Shown here: piece after piece, positions 43,250 through 52,460 of the stretch
How positions within the stretch are numbered: the first letter of the stretch is position 1
Layout of the letters: every line of letters begins with the position of its first letter
From: Prorocentrum cordatum
Taxonomy: Eukaryota > Sar > Dinophyceae > Prorocentrales > Prorocentraceae
Length of the DNA: 64,000 nt
Reading direction: 5' to 3'
NCBI GenBank assembly: GCA_963575745.1
Contig: CAUYUJ010004536.1
Location: 297,441 to 361,440 of the forward strand
Notes under the pieces: model-generated
Databases searched by the model: none
Told to the model about the DNA's origin: nothing
What the model saw: the letters and a program-made list of their open reading frames with translations, nothing else
Position numbers and translations under genes: made by a program

Positions 43250-44000
43250 TCAGTTGTAGAGCCACGCTGCATGCCTCGGCAACCACGTGAGGAAGGGGGA
43301 GTCGGGCGTGAGGTCGTGGTTCAGCTTCTGGTTGACCTGCAGCATCAACGTCCTCGCCTGCTTCCTCGCCGTCTGGATGGCTTTTTTTCGGCCCTGCCGT
43401 TCGCCTGGCTGTTGTACCTCTCCGACTGCCGCATGGGGATCGTCTCGCAGGTGCCGTCTTTGATCGCCCTGGCCCTGACTGCCATGATGAATGAGAACTC
43501 TGCTGCTCCTCCTGCTTGTGGTTCCGCTCGTGAGTGTCCAAGTTCGGCTAGCCACGGAACCGCCAGAGCCACGGTGCAAACGTCGTCGCGACCCTTCTGG
43601 ATGATGACCGTGCTCCAGATGCCCCCTTTCGAAGCGTCGCTGCCCGCCGCAAACTCGAAGTTGATGGGGCCCCCCATCGATGCCCACCTGGCCGTAGTCG
43701 AAGCTCAGAAGTGGGAACAGCTCATCGCGTCAGTCCTTCTTCTTGTGGGTTCTGTCGTTGGCCTTCGCTTGAATGCAGATGTCACGCCGCGGTTCGGCTG
43801 GGTGGTGCGTCAGTTCGCGCCTCTCGATCTCCTCCGCACTCGGCCCTCGAGGTCCAGGTAGCCCGCTGGCTGTCGTCTCTGGCTCCGCCGTCTCGTGATC
43901 GTCGGGAACTGCCACTGGCCCCTCTGCCGGTGCGTCCGCTAGTACATCTGCGGCTCCTCGTGCTGCGGCCTGTGGTTGCTGCCGCTCTCCTGGTGGTAGT
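43250..44000 (-). pseudogene. copia integrase, frameshifted
   Basis: ERRELTHHPAEPRRDICIQA (about 43.80 kb) resembles the N-terminal HHCC zinc-binding region. INFEFAAGSDASKGGIWSTV and VALAVPWLAELGH follow in the core. RYNSQANGRAE (about 43.40 kb) carries the conserved catalytic-Glu region, and LMLQVNQKLNHDLTP with FLTWLPRHAAWLYN (about 43.30 kb) is the helix after it. The pieces are in at least two frames, so the enzyme is broken here. Confidence 0.7.
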
Positions 44001-44220
44001 GCGCGTGGCCCTCCTGCCTATGCTCGCTGAAGTGCGTCTCAGTCTTCGTCCTCTTCACCTGGTCGTGCTGCTGCGGCTGCTGCCCCGATCGGCGCCAGTG
44101 GCGTCATCTCCCTGCGGGCGCCCCCCGCGTCGTCGTGCATCTTGGTCCAGCATTCCAGTGCGTAGTGGTTGTTATCTTCTTAAGCTTGACCAGTCCTGCC
44201 GTCTCGTGCCTCAGCAGTCC

Positions 44221-44490
44221 TCATTTGCCGTCGTGCCGCGCCACGCGGTTCTCCATCCTGCTGCAGAAGTTGTCCACGCTCATGATGGGCTGCTTCACGT
44301 CGGTGACCTGGAACTCCATGATGATGCGTCTGTCGCTGGCTATGTAGAGCGTCACCGTCTTCTCTCCGTAGTGCTTCAGCGGCGTGCCGTCCGCGACCGT
44401 CAGGTTTGGGTTGCGTCCTGGTTTGAGCTCCGCGTTCGGGAAGTACCTGATGCCGCGCGCGTGCTCATCTGCGCAGTTGTCGGTCAGCAT
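44221..44490 (-). pseudogene. copia protease, altered active site
   Basis: An 89-codon frame with the layout of a copia retropepsin (ITVADGTPLKHYGEKTV-like flap and a VTDVKQPIMSV segment). The active-site triplet reads DNCADEH, where DSGAxEH is expected, so the Ser-Gly of the DSG triad is replaced by Asn-Cys. It lies between the knuckle and the integrase as expected. Confidence 0.65.
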
Positions 44491-44699
44491 CTAATGCCGC
44501 CCCCCATCATACTGTAGACCATTCTCTCCTGCGCCTTTGGTCACCCGTTCTTCGTAACTGCGAAGATGAAACCTCCATCCCACGTCTATCGCGGCGATCG
44601 CTCGAACTCCTGCTCTGGCTGGCGGAAGGGCCTGCTGTAGATGGTGCTGGGCTCCCTGGTGGTGGTGTGTTGATGTTGCCCCAGCCGTCGCACATCGTG

Positions 44700-44830
44700 A
44701 TCTCGCTTACTCCTCCTTTCTGCCTTTCTTGACCTTCTGCTTACCCTTGTCGTAGTTGGGGTTCTCCTGTCGATGCCAGCAGCCCCTCGCGTAGTGTCCC
44801 CTCTGGCCACAGGTGTAGCAAAGCCTCGCT
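44700..44830 (-). CDS. Gag CCHC zinc knuckle
   Basis: The minus strand reads CYTCGQRGHYARGC, a canonical C-x2-C-x4-H-x4-C nucleocapsid knuckle. A basic Lys-rich tail (GKQKVKKGRK) follows and then a stop. It is in a different frame from the upstream Gag, so a frameshift separates them. Confidence 0.8.
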
Positions 44831-45052
44831 CCAGGTACTCAGGTCATGCTCCAGGCTGGCTGTCGTGTCGCTGCTGTCCTCGCCATGGGATCCGCGGCCC
44901 TGCCCTTCTGGTCTTTGCTCCGGTTCTTGCCTTTGTCGGTTTTACTTTTACCTCTGTCGTCTTTGCCCTTGCCTTTGGGATAGGTACTGCCGCGTCAGCG
45001 CGTCCACCTCCATGGCTCCTGAGGTTCGGTTTCCATTGCTGCCTTCTGCTCC

Positions 45053-46190
45053 TCATCCTGGCGAGCTTGGCCACTTCTGCTGGTGCCCGTCCTCGTGCAC
45101 CGTCGCCGCCTGCAAGTGCTGTGCCGTGGTGCTGATCAGCTGATCGTAGCTCCGCTCGCTCTGCATATGCAGTACCGTTCTGATGTTATTCGGAGTCTTC
45201 TGCAAGTAGATGCTCTTCTTGACTCCTGCATTGAACACTTCTCCTGGCGCCGTCTCGTAGCGTCTGATGTCGCGCTCCCAGTCTGACTGGTACTGCTCGA
45301 ACCCTGCCAAATCCGAAGGGAAATTCTTCACGTTGAGGATCGCCGTCGTGATTCTCTGCGCCCGCATTGCCGTCGCAGGCTCGTAGCGCTTGATCGAAGC
45401 TCGCCACGCCAGCGCTCCGTTCTGGCGGTCTACACTCCAGATCAGCATCTGCGCACTGCGTCATGACCAGCGCGAAGAACATCTTTCTCGTTGCCGAAAC
45501 TCCTTCGGCTCCCAACCGAAGCAAGATCTCCGCCATGCTGATGTCTGGACCTCCACGCTGCTCAGCCGCCTCTAGGAGATTCAGCGCCTGAGCCGTCTGG
45601 CCGCCCAGGTACGCCATCATCACGAAGCTCCACTCCGTCCAGTGCTCCTCCTGGCCGTCGATCGTTGGCGGCTTCAGCCCCGAGCCCTGCCACTCAGCAC
45701 CAGGCTTTGTCATGGTCACGTAGACCTCGTTCTGCACGTCTGTGGTCACGTAGACCTCGTCCTGCTCGTCTGTGGTCGCGTACACCTCGTCCTGTTTGTC
45801 TGTTGTCACGTACACCTCGTTTTTCAGCTTTGTGGTCACGTAGACCTCGTCCTTCTGCTCTGTGGTCACGTAGACCTCGTCCTTCAGCTCGCTGGTCACT
45901 TAGACCTCGTTCTTCTGCTCTGTGGTGGTCACGTAGAGCTTGTCTTGCACTCCTGTGGTGGTCACGTAGACCTTGTCTTGCACTCCTGTGGTCACGTAGG
46001 CCTTGTCCAGCTGCTTGGTCACGGAGACCTCGTCTAGCTGCTTGGTGACGTAGACCTCGTACAGCTGCTCGGCCAGCTGGTTGCCGTGGATCGCTCGCCC
46101 TGCGGCCGCGGCCGCGAGGGCAACGCCCAGCGCCTCTAGCCGCTGGGGGGGTGCCCAGCGGGAGCTGGCCGTAGCCGTCTCTGCTACCAT
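45053..46190 (-). CDS. copia Gag with N-terminal DEVYVTT tandem repeats
   Basis: From an ATG at 46,190-46,188, straddling the LTR and primer-binding site, the frame runs through an Ala-rich leader and about 12 imperfect nine- or ten-residue repeats (DEVYVTTEQK type). A single TAA in one repeat (45,900-45,902; TAC in its neighbours) interrupts it. The frame then continues through WQGSGLKPPTIDGQEEHWTE, a typical copia Gag opening, to about 45.43 kb. There it changes to the frame of 45,448-45,053, with WRASIKRYEPATAMRAQ and YETAPGEVFNAGVKKS, the Gag capsid-like region. Apart from that stop and the one frameshift, Gag is intact. The repeats are unusual for Gag. Confidence 0.75.
45709..46065 (-). 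repeat. About 30-bp coding minisatellite in Gag
   Basis: About 12 copies of CACGTAGACCTCGTCCTTCT-type units (plus strand), mostly 30 bp with in-frame length variants. Confidence 0.9.
46174..46189 (-). promoter_or_regulatory. Primer-binding site of copia element
   Basis: Directly after the 5' LTR the coding strand reads TGGTAGCAGAGACGG. It begins with TGG (complement of tRNA CCA) and resembles the initiator-Met PBS typical of copia elements (TGGTATCAGAGC). Confidence 0.75.
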
Positions 46191-46285
46191 GATAACTTTT
46201 GTGCCACAGAGGCTGCGGAAAGGGTCGGGTATCAGGTCTCCTTTAAACGTGTTTAAACCTGCTCTATCTACGGTTTCCCTCAACA
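46190..46285 (-). repeat. 5' LTR of copia element
   Basis: 96 bp; pairs with 40,772-40,868 at about 85-90 percent identity by eye. Confidence 0.88.
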
Positions 46286-46880
46286 TCTGTGTGTGTTTTC
46301 CATCCTGAAATCTGGGAGTTGCGACCTTTTCACACCGGGCCTTCGTCGCCTGGCTTCGGGCCTCCCCGGACCCTCGCAGATCGACTCCGCTCCGAACTTG
46401 CCGCAAAGAGTTGGGGTCCAGGGCTCCGGTTGCGGCTGTGCGTGATGCCGCATTTGATCGCAGCGCGGATCTCACGGTAGGCCCGACGATGCTCCCGTGC
46501 TCTCCGAGAGGGCGCCCCCCCTCCCAGTCCAGGCCCCCCGAGTGCCCGCGGCCGGCCCCTGTCACCGCCAGTCCAGCCCGATCTGGCTGGACAGGCGCCG
46601 CGAGAAACTGTACAGCTCGGGGAAGCTGGTCTCGAACAGCTTGCAGTCTGGGGACGCCGGGGGCCTCGAAGCTGGCACCAGCACCAACATCTAGAGGCCT
46701 CCCAGCTGGGGCCAGAGCAGACGGGGTCGGAGGATCGCGCCGAACCGCCCCTCCGTCTGGACGTCGCCGGTCATGACATGAACTCTGGGGAGATATCATG
46801 GCCCTGGCCATGATACGCCCCCCAGTCATCACCTCCCTCTTGTAGAGGACTCCTGGATGGTGTCCGAGTAGACGGGGTCG
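46286..46880. other. No recognisable gene
   Basis: GC-rich sequence. The segment GACGGGGTCGGAGGATCGCGCC occurs near both 46,720 and 46,870. Open frames are shadows of low-complexity sequence. Confidence 0.4.
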
Positions 46881-46893
46881 GAGGATCGCGCCA

Positions 46894-47030
46894 CATCGCC
46901 AATGCATCGGCGATGCATCGCCGATGCACTGGCGATGTACCGGCGACGTCGGCGATGCATCGGCGCAGCCGCCGTGGAGAAATTCAGCCTCCACAGGTAG
47001 CCACATCGCCGATGCATCGGCGCTGCGGCG
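46894..47030. repeat. GATGCATCGGC cluster
   Basis: At least five overlapping copies of GATGCATCGGC and its complement, partly palindromic (GCCGATGCATCGGC). Confidence 0.8.
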
Positions 47031-47232
47031 CGATTCTCCGACCTCATCTGCTCGGTCCCACCTGGGAAGCCAAGATGTTGGGCGCCCCAAATGGGTACGA
47101 ACAAAAATCTACGATGCCCAACAGCAGATGTTGTCCCAAACTGACAGCGGTCGCTGTTGGGCAGGCGGCCTCCAGCCCCGAGTGGAAAAAATGCCCGCGG
47201 CAGCACCGACAGCGAACCCTGTGCAGAATGCA

Positions 47233-47455
47233 CGAGAACGAGAAATTCGGCGGCGAGCGACGGGGGAAAGTGAGAAGGATACGGCCTTCTCAGAGAAGGC
47301 TCGGACGTCCCCCGGCCTTTTGAGAAACTGTCTGAGCCCTCCGCGAAGACAAACAGTCTCAAAGGCGTGAGGGCTTCTGAGAAGCCCCGCCGCCTCCTGA
47401 AAAGGCCCCCTCCTTCTCGTTTCCCCCCCTCGCTCGCCGCGGAGAATCGGGGGCG
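47233..47455. repeat. Foldback (MITE-like) element, copy 2
   Basis: The cleanest copy of the family. The first about 48 bp (TTCGGCGGCGAGCGACGGGG onward) is the imperfect reverse complement of the last about 48 bp, and the interior also folds (CTTTTGAGAAACTGT against ACAGTCTCAAAG). Confidence 0.85.
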
Positions 47456-48140
47456 CGCAAACATGGATTAGCGATCCATGGGTTTGGCGCGCGGTCGCCA
47501 AATCCATGGATCGGTGGAGGCGCCCTCACCAGAATGCGGCAGGTGCTGCCTCGTTCGGCGGCGGAAATCCGCGATCTCCCATGGAAACGGGACCCGTCGC
47601 TGATCCACGCCCCCTTGATCCATGTTTGCGATCGCCTGAGAGAAGCACTTCGGCCGCCCCCGAGTTTTTGTAGTCCCGAAACGGTGCGGTGACAGACCGT
47701 GCGGTGACCTCGAAATCCCCCAGGACCTCACCGCACGGTCCGTCACCGCACGGGCTTGGGATCCTGGAGGCCCCAGCCGCCCGAGACGCCTCGGAGAACG
47801 ACCCCAGTCCCAGGACCGTGCGGTGACCCCGACTCCCCACCGACTCGCCGCACGGAGTGGTCACCACCCCTGCTTGGGGGCCCCCGAGAGCTTGGGTGGT
47901 GCCAACCCTTCGGCCCCCGAGGATGGCGCGTCCGCCGCCTCCTCCACCGCCGGAGCGGCGGCTCGCTTGACCGCGGCGTGGCCCTGCTGCGGAGACCACG
48001 GGCCCAGCAGCACGGGCCCCTGCGGGCGGCGGCGCGCCCCCGGGGGACCCAATCGGAGAGGGAGGGCGGGGGAGGAGCCTCGGAGCGGGGCCGGGCGAGA
48101 CGGCGGGGGGGGGGCAGCTGGAGGAGGCGAGGGAAGGTCC
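47456..48140. other. GC-rich spacer with hairpins
   Basis: No gene is supported. Contains the 47,682-47,753 hairpin and further CCGTGCGGTGAC motifs near 47,815 and 47,850. Confidence 0.45.
47682..47753. repeat. Hairpin built from CCGTGCGGTGAC motifs
   Basis: Arms 47,682-47,709 and 47,726-47,753 pair at 24 of 28 positions around a 16-base loop. Each arm itself contains two direct copies of the motif. Confidence 0.85.
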
Positions 48141-48418
48141 TTGTCCTCCTCCTCCTCCTCCTCCGCGCCGTCCTCCTCCTCCTCCTCCTCGTCCTCCTCC
48201 TCCTCGTCCGCGCCGTCCTCCTCCTCCTCCTCCTCCTCCTCCTCCTCCTCCTCCTCCGCGCCGTCCTCCTCCGCGCCGTCCTCCTCCGCGCCGTCCTCCT
48301 CCTCCTCCTCCTCCTCCTCCTCCTCCTCTTCCTCCTCCTCCTCCTCCGTGCCGTCCTTCTCCTCCTCCTCCTCCTCCTCCTCCTCCTCCTCCTCCTCCTC
48401 CGCGCCGTCCTCCTCTTG
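48141..48418 (+). repeat. (TCC)n microsatellite with GCGCCG interruptions
   Basis: A 280-bp TCC-triplet tract. The CGCGCCGTCC interruptions recur regularly, giving a second-order repeat. Confidence 0.9.
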
Positions 48419-48608
48419 GACGGACGGGGGGAGGGCGGGGCAACAAGGGAGCGGAGAGGAGGCGGGGGGGAGGGGGAAGGGCCAGCGGCGACAACCTCCC
48501 TGGCGACGTGGTCTTACAGTATACTGCAGGGCGGGCCCCAGGAGGTCTCGGTCCCTTCCCGCGGATCAGCTCTTCGCCCCGCGTGCTTTTCTTGAACGGC
48601 CCCCGGGA

Positions 48609-48842
48609 GGGCCTGGGGAGTGATGGGCCCATTTTCCACCACCACTACCATATGTAGGAGAGGGAGGAGGAGGAGGAGGAGGAGGAGGAGGAGGAGGAGG
48701 AGGAGGAGGAGGAGGAGGAGGAGGCGGAGGAGGAGGAGGAGGAGGAGGAGGAGGAGGAGGAGGAGGACCTCCTCGTCCTTCCTTCTCCCCCGTCCTACAT
48801 ATGGTAATGGTGATGGAGAACTTGCCCATCAGGGAAGGCCCC
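48609..48842. repeat. Foldback element carrying a (GGA)n core
   Basis: Arms of about 49 bp (48,609-48,658 and 48,794-48,842) are imperfect reverse complements, meeting at CATATGTAGG/CCTACATATG. They flank a (GGA)n tract at 48,660-48,771. Confidence 0.85.
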
Positions 48843-49409
48843 CATGATCAAGCAGCAAGGCCGTGTCTGCAACACACGTCGGCTGAAGAAGGTGCCGCCG
48901 GGTGGAGGCGCAAATCCGGACCAAGCCACAGAAAACATGGACGGTGCAAGGAAAGAGCGCGCCTTCTGGCGAGTGTCTTCCGCCCGCGCGGGGCTGTAGC
49001 TCGCGCGGGCTACAATTCGCAGGAAGGCCCCTGGAGGCCGAAAACGGTGGACAAACACCTCTGCCGTGATTTTCCCTCACGTGCCCCATGTTACCCTCCC
49101 CTCAGCCATGCCGAACCAGGGGGGGGTATACGCAGCTACAAGGTTCAGGAGGGCCCTGACCAGGGAGCAATGGATGTATCCGCCGACACCCGATTGCCAG
49201 GGGTGAGAAGGCGTGTGAGATGATTGGCGATTGGCTGTTCCCCCTCCCCCCTTCCCCCCCCCAAGGCCCAAGATCGAGTTGAAGGGGGGGGGAAACGGGG
49301 GAGGGTAGAGCATCCGGGCTCTCCAGCGCACTCCAAGAGACTCTGGAGCTGCCTTCCGTGGCCTCAAATACGTTCCCGTACGGTCCCGAATCGCGGAGCG
49401 ATTGTCCCT
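48843..49409. other. No recognisable gene
   Basis: Mixed sequence with a C-rich and G-rich patch (49,230-49,310). Open frames show no family. Confidence 0.4.
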
Positions 49410-49959
49410 AAGACGCCCACGATGGCTCGAAGACGCCCTAAGACGCCTTCGAGACGCCCCCAGAGCCAAGGGGGCCCCGAAAAGGCAACAAATACTGGCT
49501 TTCCTATGGTTTTTCATTGTTTCTGGGGTTCTCGTCTTCTCGAGCTTCCGACGATTACGAGGGCCCCAACGTGGCCCCCGATGGTTCCAAGACGGCCCGA
49601 AGTGGGGCCCGAGACGGCCCAAAGATTGTCCCAAGAGGGCCCAAAGAGAGGGGAAGAGGAAGAACATGAACCGAACAACCGATTATTCCGCCCTAAGAGG
49701 CCCCCAGAGGCCCCCTAGAGGCCCCAAGAAGCCGCCAAACGGCCCCAAAAGGGTCCCCGATAAGCCCCGAGAGACCCAAAAGAGGCCCCAAGGCGGCCGC
49801 CAACACGCTTCAACACTGCCTCCAAGAGGCTCCGCCAGGCCATCAAACAGCTCGCAGGACGCCCACAAAAACTCCCACATAGTGCCCAAGAAACCCACGA
49901 CGCCTCAACCGTGGACTCCACGCCTCGTCTGGGGGTCGGCGGAATGGCGTAAGCCTCTT
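49410..49959 (+). repeat. Tandem array, diverged leading unit (U0)
   Basis: CAAGAGGCC-type tracts around a TTTCCTATGGTTTTTCATTG and GTTCTCGTCTTCTCGAGCTT segment, homologous to the central motif of units U1 and U3 but diverged. Confidence 0.65.
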
Positions 49960-50922
49960 GAATCCACGTCCGGAAGTGACGTGCTGAGCGGCAGCGTTTT
50001 CCGCGGATGCTGTAATGCAGTGGATCCAATGTGTCCAATGTTTGCATAATTCCCACATGCTATATTGTGTTACATTCTTATGTCTCCCCCCTAACCCCCC
50101 CTGCAGTTGCGCCACACGAACGGACCAAGATGGCCTCCCCCCCTTCCGGGGCAATAGGAACCGACAGAAACATAGGACAAATCAGCAAATTCGACCTCTT
50201 GGGCCTCTTGGGGCTCCAAGAGGGCCTCAAGATGGCCCAAGATGACCCCATGACGGCCCAAGACGGCCCCAAGACGGCCCAAGATATTCCCAACGGGGGC
50301 CCATGAGGCCCCCAAGACGGCCCCAACAACTCCAAGGACGGCCCAAGAGGGCCCCAAGAGCGCCCACAACTGCGCCTCCAGAGGCCGAAATCATTGATTT
50401 TCCAATGGTTTTTGCAATATTTTAGTGTTCTCGTCTTTTTCGACTTTCACAAATCCATGACGGCCCAAGCAGCTTCCAGAATCGCCCCAGAACAAACCAA
50501 AAAGCCCCCAAGAGGGCTCCAAGACGGCCCAGGAGGGCCCCAAAACGGCCCAAAGAGGCCCCCAAAACGGTCCAAGAGGCCGCGAAAACGGCCCTACAGG
50601 ACCACAAGAGGGCTCCAATGCAGCCGCGAGAGGCCCCCAGGACAGCCTCCGAGGGGGCGAAACGGCGCAAAAGCGCCAAAACGGCCGAAAACGCCCCGAA
50701 AAGGCCCCAAGAGGCCCCCAAGAAACCTCCAAGAAACCCCCAGAAGCCTCCAAAAGGCCTCCCGAAGGCCACACAGCGACTGGACTGTAATGTCATTTTC
50801 CCTGGGGGAAAGGCCCCCAAAAAGCTCCCAGGAGGCCCCCAAGAGGCCCCCACAAGGCCCCCAAGAGGCCCCGCGACGACGTGACTGTACGTGCTCCGGA
50901 CGTGCACCCCGCGAAGCGAGAG
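49960..50922 (+). repeat. Tandem array unit U1
   Basis: A 963-bp unit: GAATCCACGTCC head, CATTGTGTTACATT-type block, CAAGAGGCC tract, a conserved block ending GTTCTCGTCTTTTTCGACTT, then a second CAAGAGGCC tract. It holds the empty equivalent (near 50,423/50,424) of the YR element insertion site in U2. Confidence 0.85.
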
Positions 50923-51387
50923 GAATCCACGTCCAGAAGTGACGTGCTGAGCGGCACCGTTTTCCGCAGATGCTGTAACGCAGTGGATCCAATGTTTCCA
51001 ATGTTTGCATAATTCCCACATACTGTATTGTGTTACATTATTACGTATCCCCCCCTAACCCCCCGTGCAGTCGCGCCACATGAACGGACCAAGATGCCCC
51101 CCCCCCCTTCCAGGGCCATAGGAACCGACAGAAACATATGACAAATCAGCAAATTCGACCTCTTGGGCCTCTTGGGGCTCCAAGAGGGCCTCAACATGGC
51201 CCAAGATGACCCCATGACGGCCCAAGACGGCCCCAAGACGGCCCAAGATATTCCCAACGGGGGCCCATGAGGCCCCCAAGACGGCCCCAACAACTCCAAG
51301 GACGGCCCAAGAGGGCCCCAAGAGCGCCCACAACTGCGCCTCCAGAGGCCGAAATCATTGATTGTCCGATTGTTTTTGCAATATGTT
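50923..51387 (+). repeat. Tandem array unit U2, left part
   Basis: Nearly identical to 49,960-50,425 of U1 and interrupted by the YR retrotransposon. The unit resumes at 57,685. Confidence 0.88.
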
Positions 51388-51455
51388 TGATCTTCTATTT
51401 TGCCAGCAGTACGCAGGCACGCTTGACAGCTTGGCACAAACTGCGATACAAAATG
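51388..51455 (-). repeat. Split direct repeat B2
   Basis: Shares TGATCTTCTATTTTGCCAG and ACGCAGGCACGCTTGACAGC with B1, but lacks about 26 bp between the two blocks. Confidence 0.85.
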
Positions 51456-51497
51456 CTGTCGGCACCGAACAAGGAGGGGCCTTGGGCTGGCGTGGGC

Positions 51498-51562
51498 CGA
51501 GCGAGGTGCCTTGAGAAAAGACAGCGGCACACACGGCAGATCATTCACGTGAATCACTTACA
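51498..51562 (-). repeat. Split direct repeat A2
   Basis: 65 bp, one mismatch to A1 (57,620-57,684); abuts B1. Confidence 0.92.
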
Positions 51563-51656
51563 TGATCTTCTATTTTGCCAGTGGCGGAAGCTGCTTGAGG
51601 TTAGGAACAATACGCAGGCACGCTTGACAGCTTGGTACAAACTGCGATACAAAATG
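51563..51656 (-). repeat. Split direct repeat B1
   Basis: Starts TGATCTTCTATTTTGCCAG immediately after A2; homologous to B2. Confidence 0.88.
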
Positions 51657-51709
51657 CCGCACTTCAAACCTTAGGCCCACTACTCAAGCATTGTGCTGGG
51701 GTAACCCCG

Positions 51710-52460
51710 CATACGTTTCCATCTTTCAGTGGATTGCTGTGCAACGCAAGAGGAATGCAACGTTTCTGCAAGGAAAGCGCACAGTTCAGGCGGTGCGCAT
51801 TCTTTAGTTTAGTGCTGAACCCGCCTTCCGAAACAAACCAGTCAGCTCCAGATGAGGCTTCCCGGAAAAAGAACATATCCCCTTGCCCTTACAAGCGAGC
51901 TTCTCGAGCCCAGGGTGAGGAACACACTTCCAACATCGAATGCGAGTGCGGGCGCGAAACGGGCGCCCGCAAGCACAGTAATCCACAACTCTATCACAAA
52001 CTTGCGGGATGCGGGCAAATGCTAGGCGATCAGGGCGAAGCCATAGGAAGCGCTGCCAAGGATTCGCCTCGCCGCCTGGCACATTCATCTTGTAACAAAG
52101 TCTCTGGATGCGTTGTGAGACCCACCCTAACTAGTTGGAGACTCGAAGGCTCTCAAGGTCTTTACCCTCGAGGTCAGGAATCCCAAGAGGTAACTCGGGG
52201 CTCCTGAGAGAGGACGGCATGTTACTAGACGGCGGAGCCCTGCGAGCCCTGGAGTACCCGCTACAGGGCGTCCCAAAAAAAACGAGTTTGACAAGGCCCG
52301 AAGAGATCCAGCCTCTGAGGGTCCTCCAGACCGCTGGGCGAATTAAATCAAAATGATCTCCGCGTCTCACATCCCACTCCACCACCGCCTCCCCTCTATG
52401 ACGCAAGTGTTTACTCAACTCACCACAGCCCGAGAAGACCTCCGCGCAGACTCGGGACTG
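51710..52460 (-). pseudogene. Methyltransferase-like domain of the YR element
   Basis: The minus strand shows VCAEVFSGCGELSKHLRHRG (motif I-like SAM-binding loop), then VKLVFFGTPCSGYSRARR, with a GTPC motif at the place of C5-methyltransferase motif IV. After a TAG stop at 52,131 (AAG expected from the flanking VSN-L context) the same frame continues to 51,804, with RIQRLCYKMNVP, EANPWQRFLWL (ENP-like) and CSFSGKPHLELTG. A short tail with PPELCAFLAE follows in another frame. From memory, dinoflagellate YR elements often carry such a domain after the recombinase. Target base and activity are unknown. Confidence 0.65.

Larger units (their letters stand above)
40772..46285 (-). mobile_element. 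Ty1/copia LTR retrotransposon with 96-97-bp LTRs
   Basis: Near-identical terminal direct repeats (40,772-40,868 and 46,190-46,285) begin TG and end CA on the coding strand. They enclose Gag, CCHC knuckle, protease, integrase, RT and RNase H in copia order on the minus strand. A primer-binding site adjoins the upstream LTR. The flanking pentamers TCAGT and TCTGT may be a target-site duplication with one mismatch. Stops and frameshifts are scattered through it, so this copy is probably non-autonomous, but it is far better preserved than the copia remnant at 30-38 kb. Confidence 0.88.

Noticed and set aside
47526-48632. Long ORFs of poly-Gly, poly-Ser or poly-Leu around 47.5-48.8 kb
   Set aside because: Pure translations of TCC/GGA triplet tracts in all frames.
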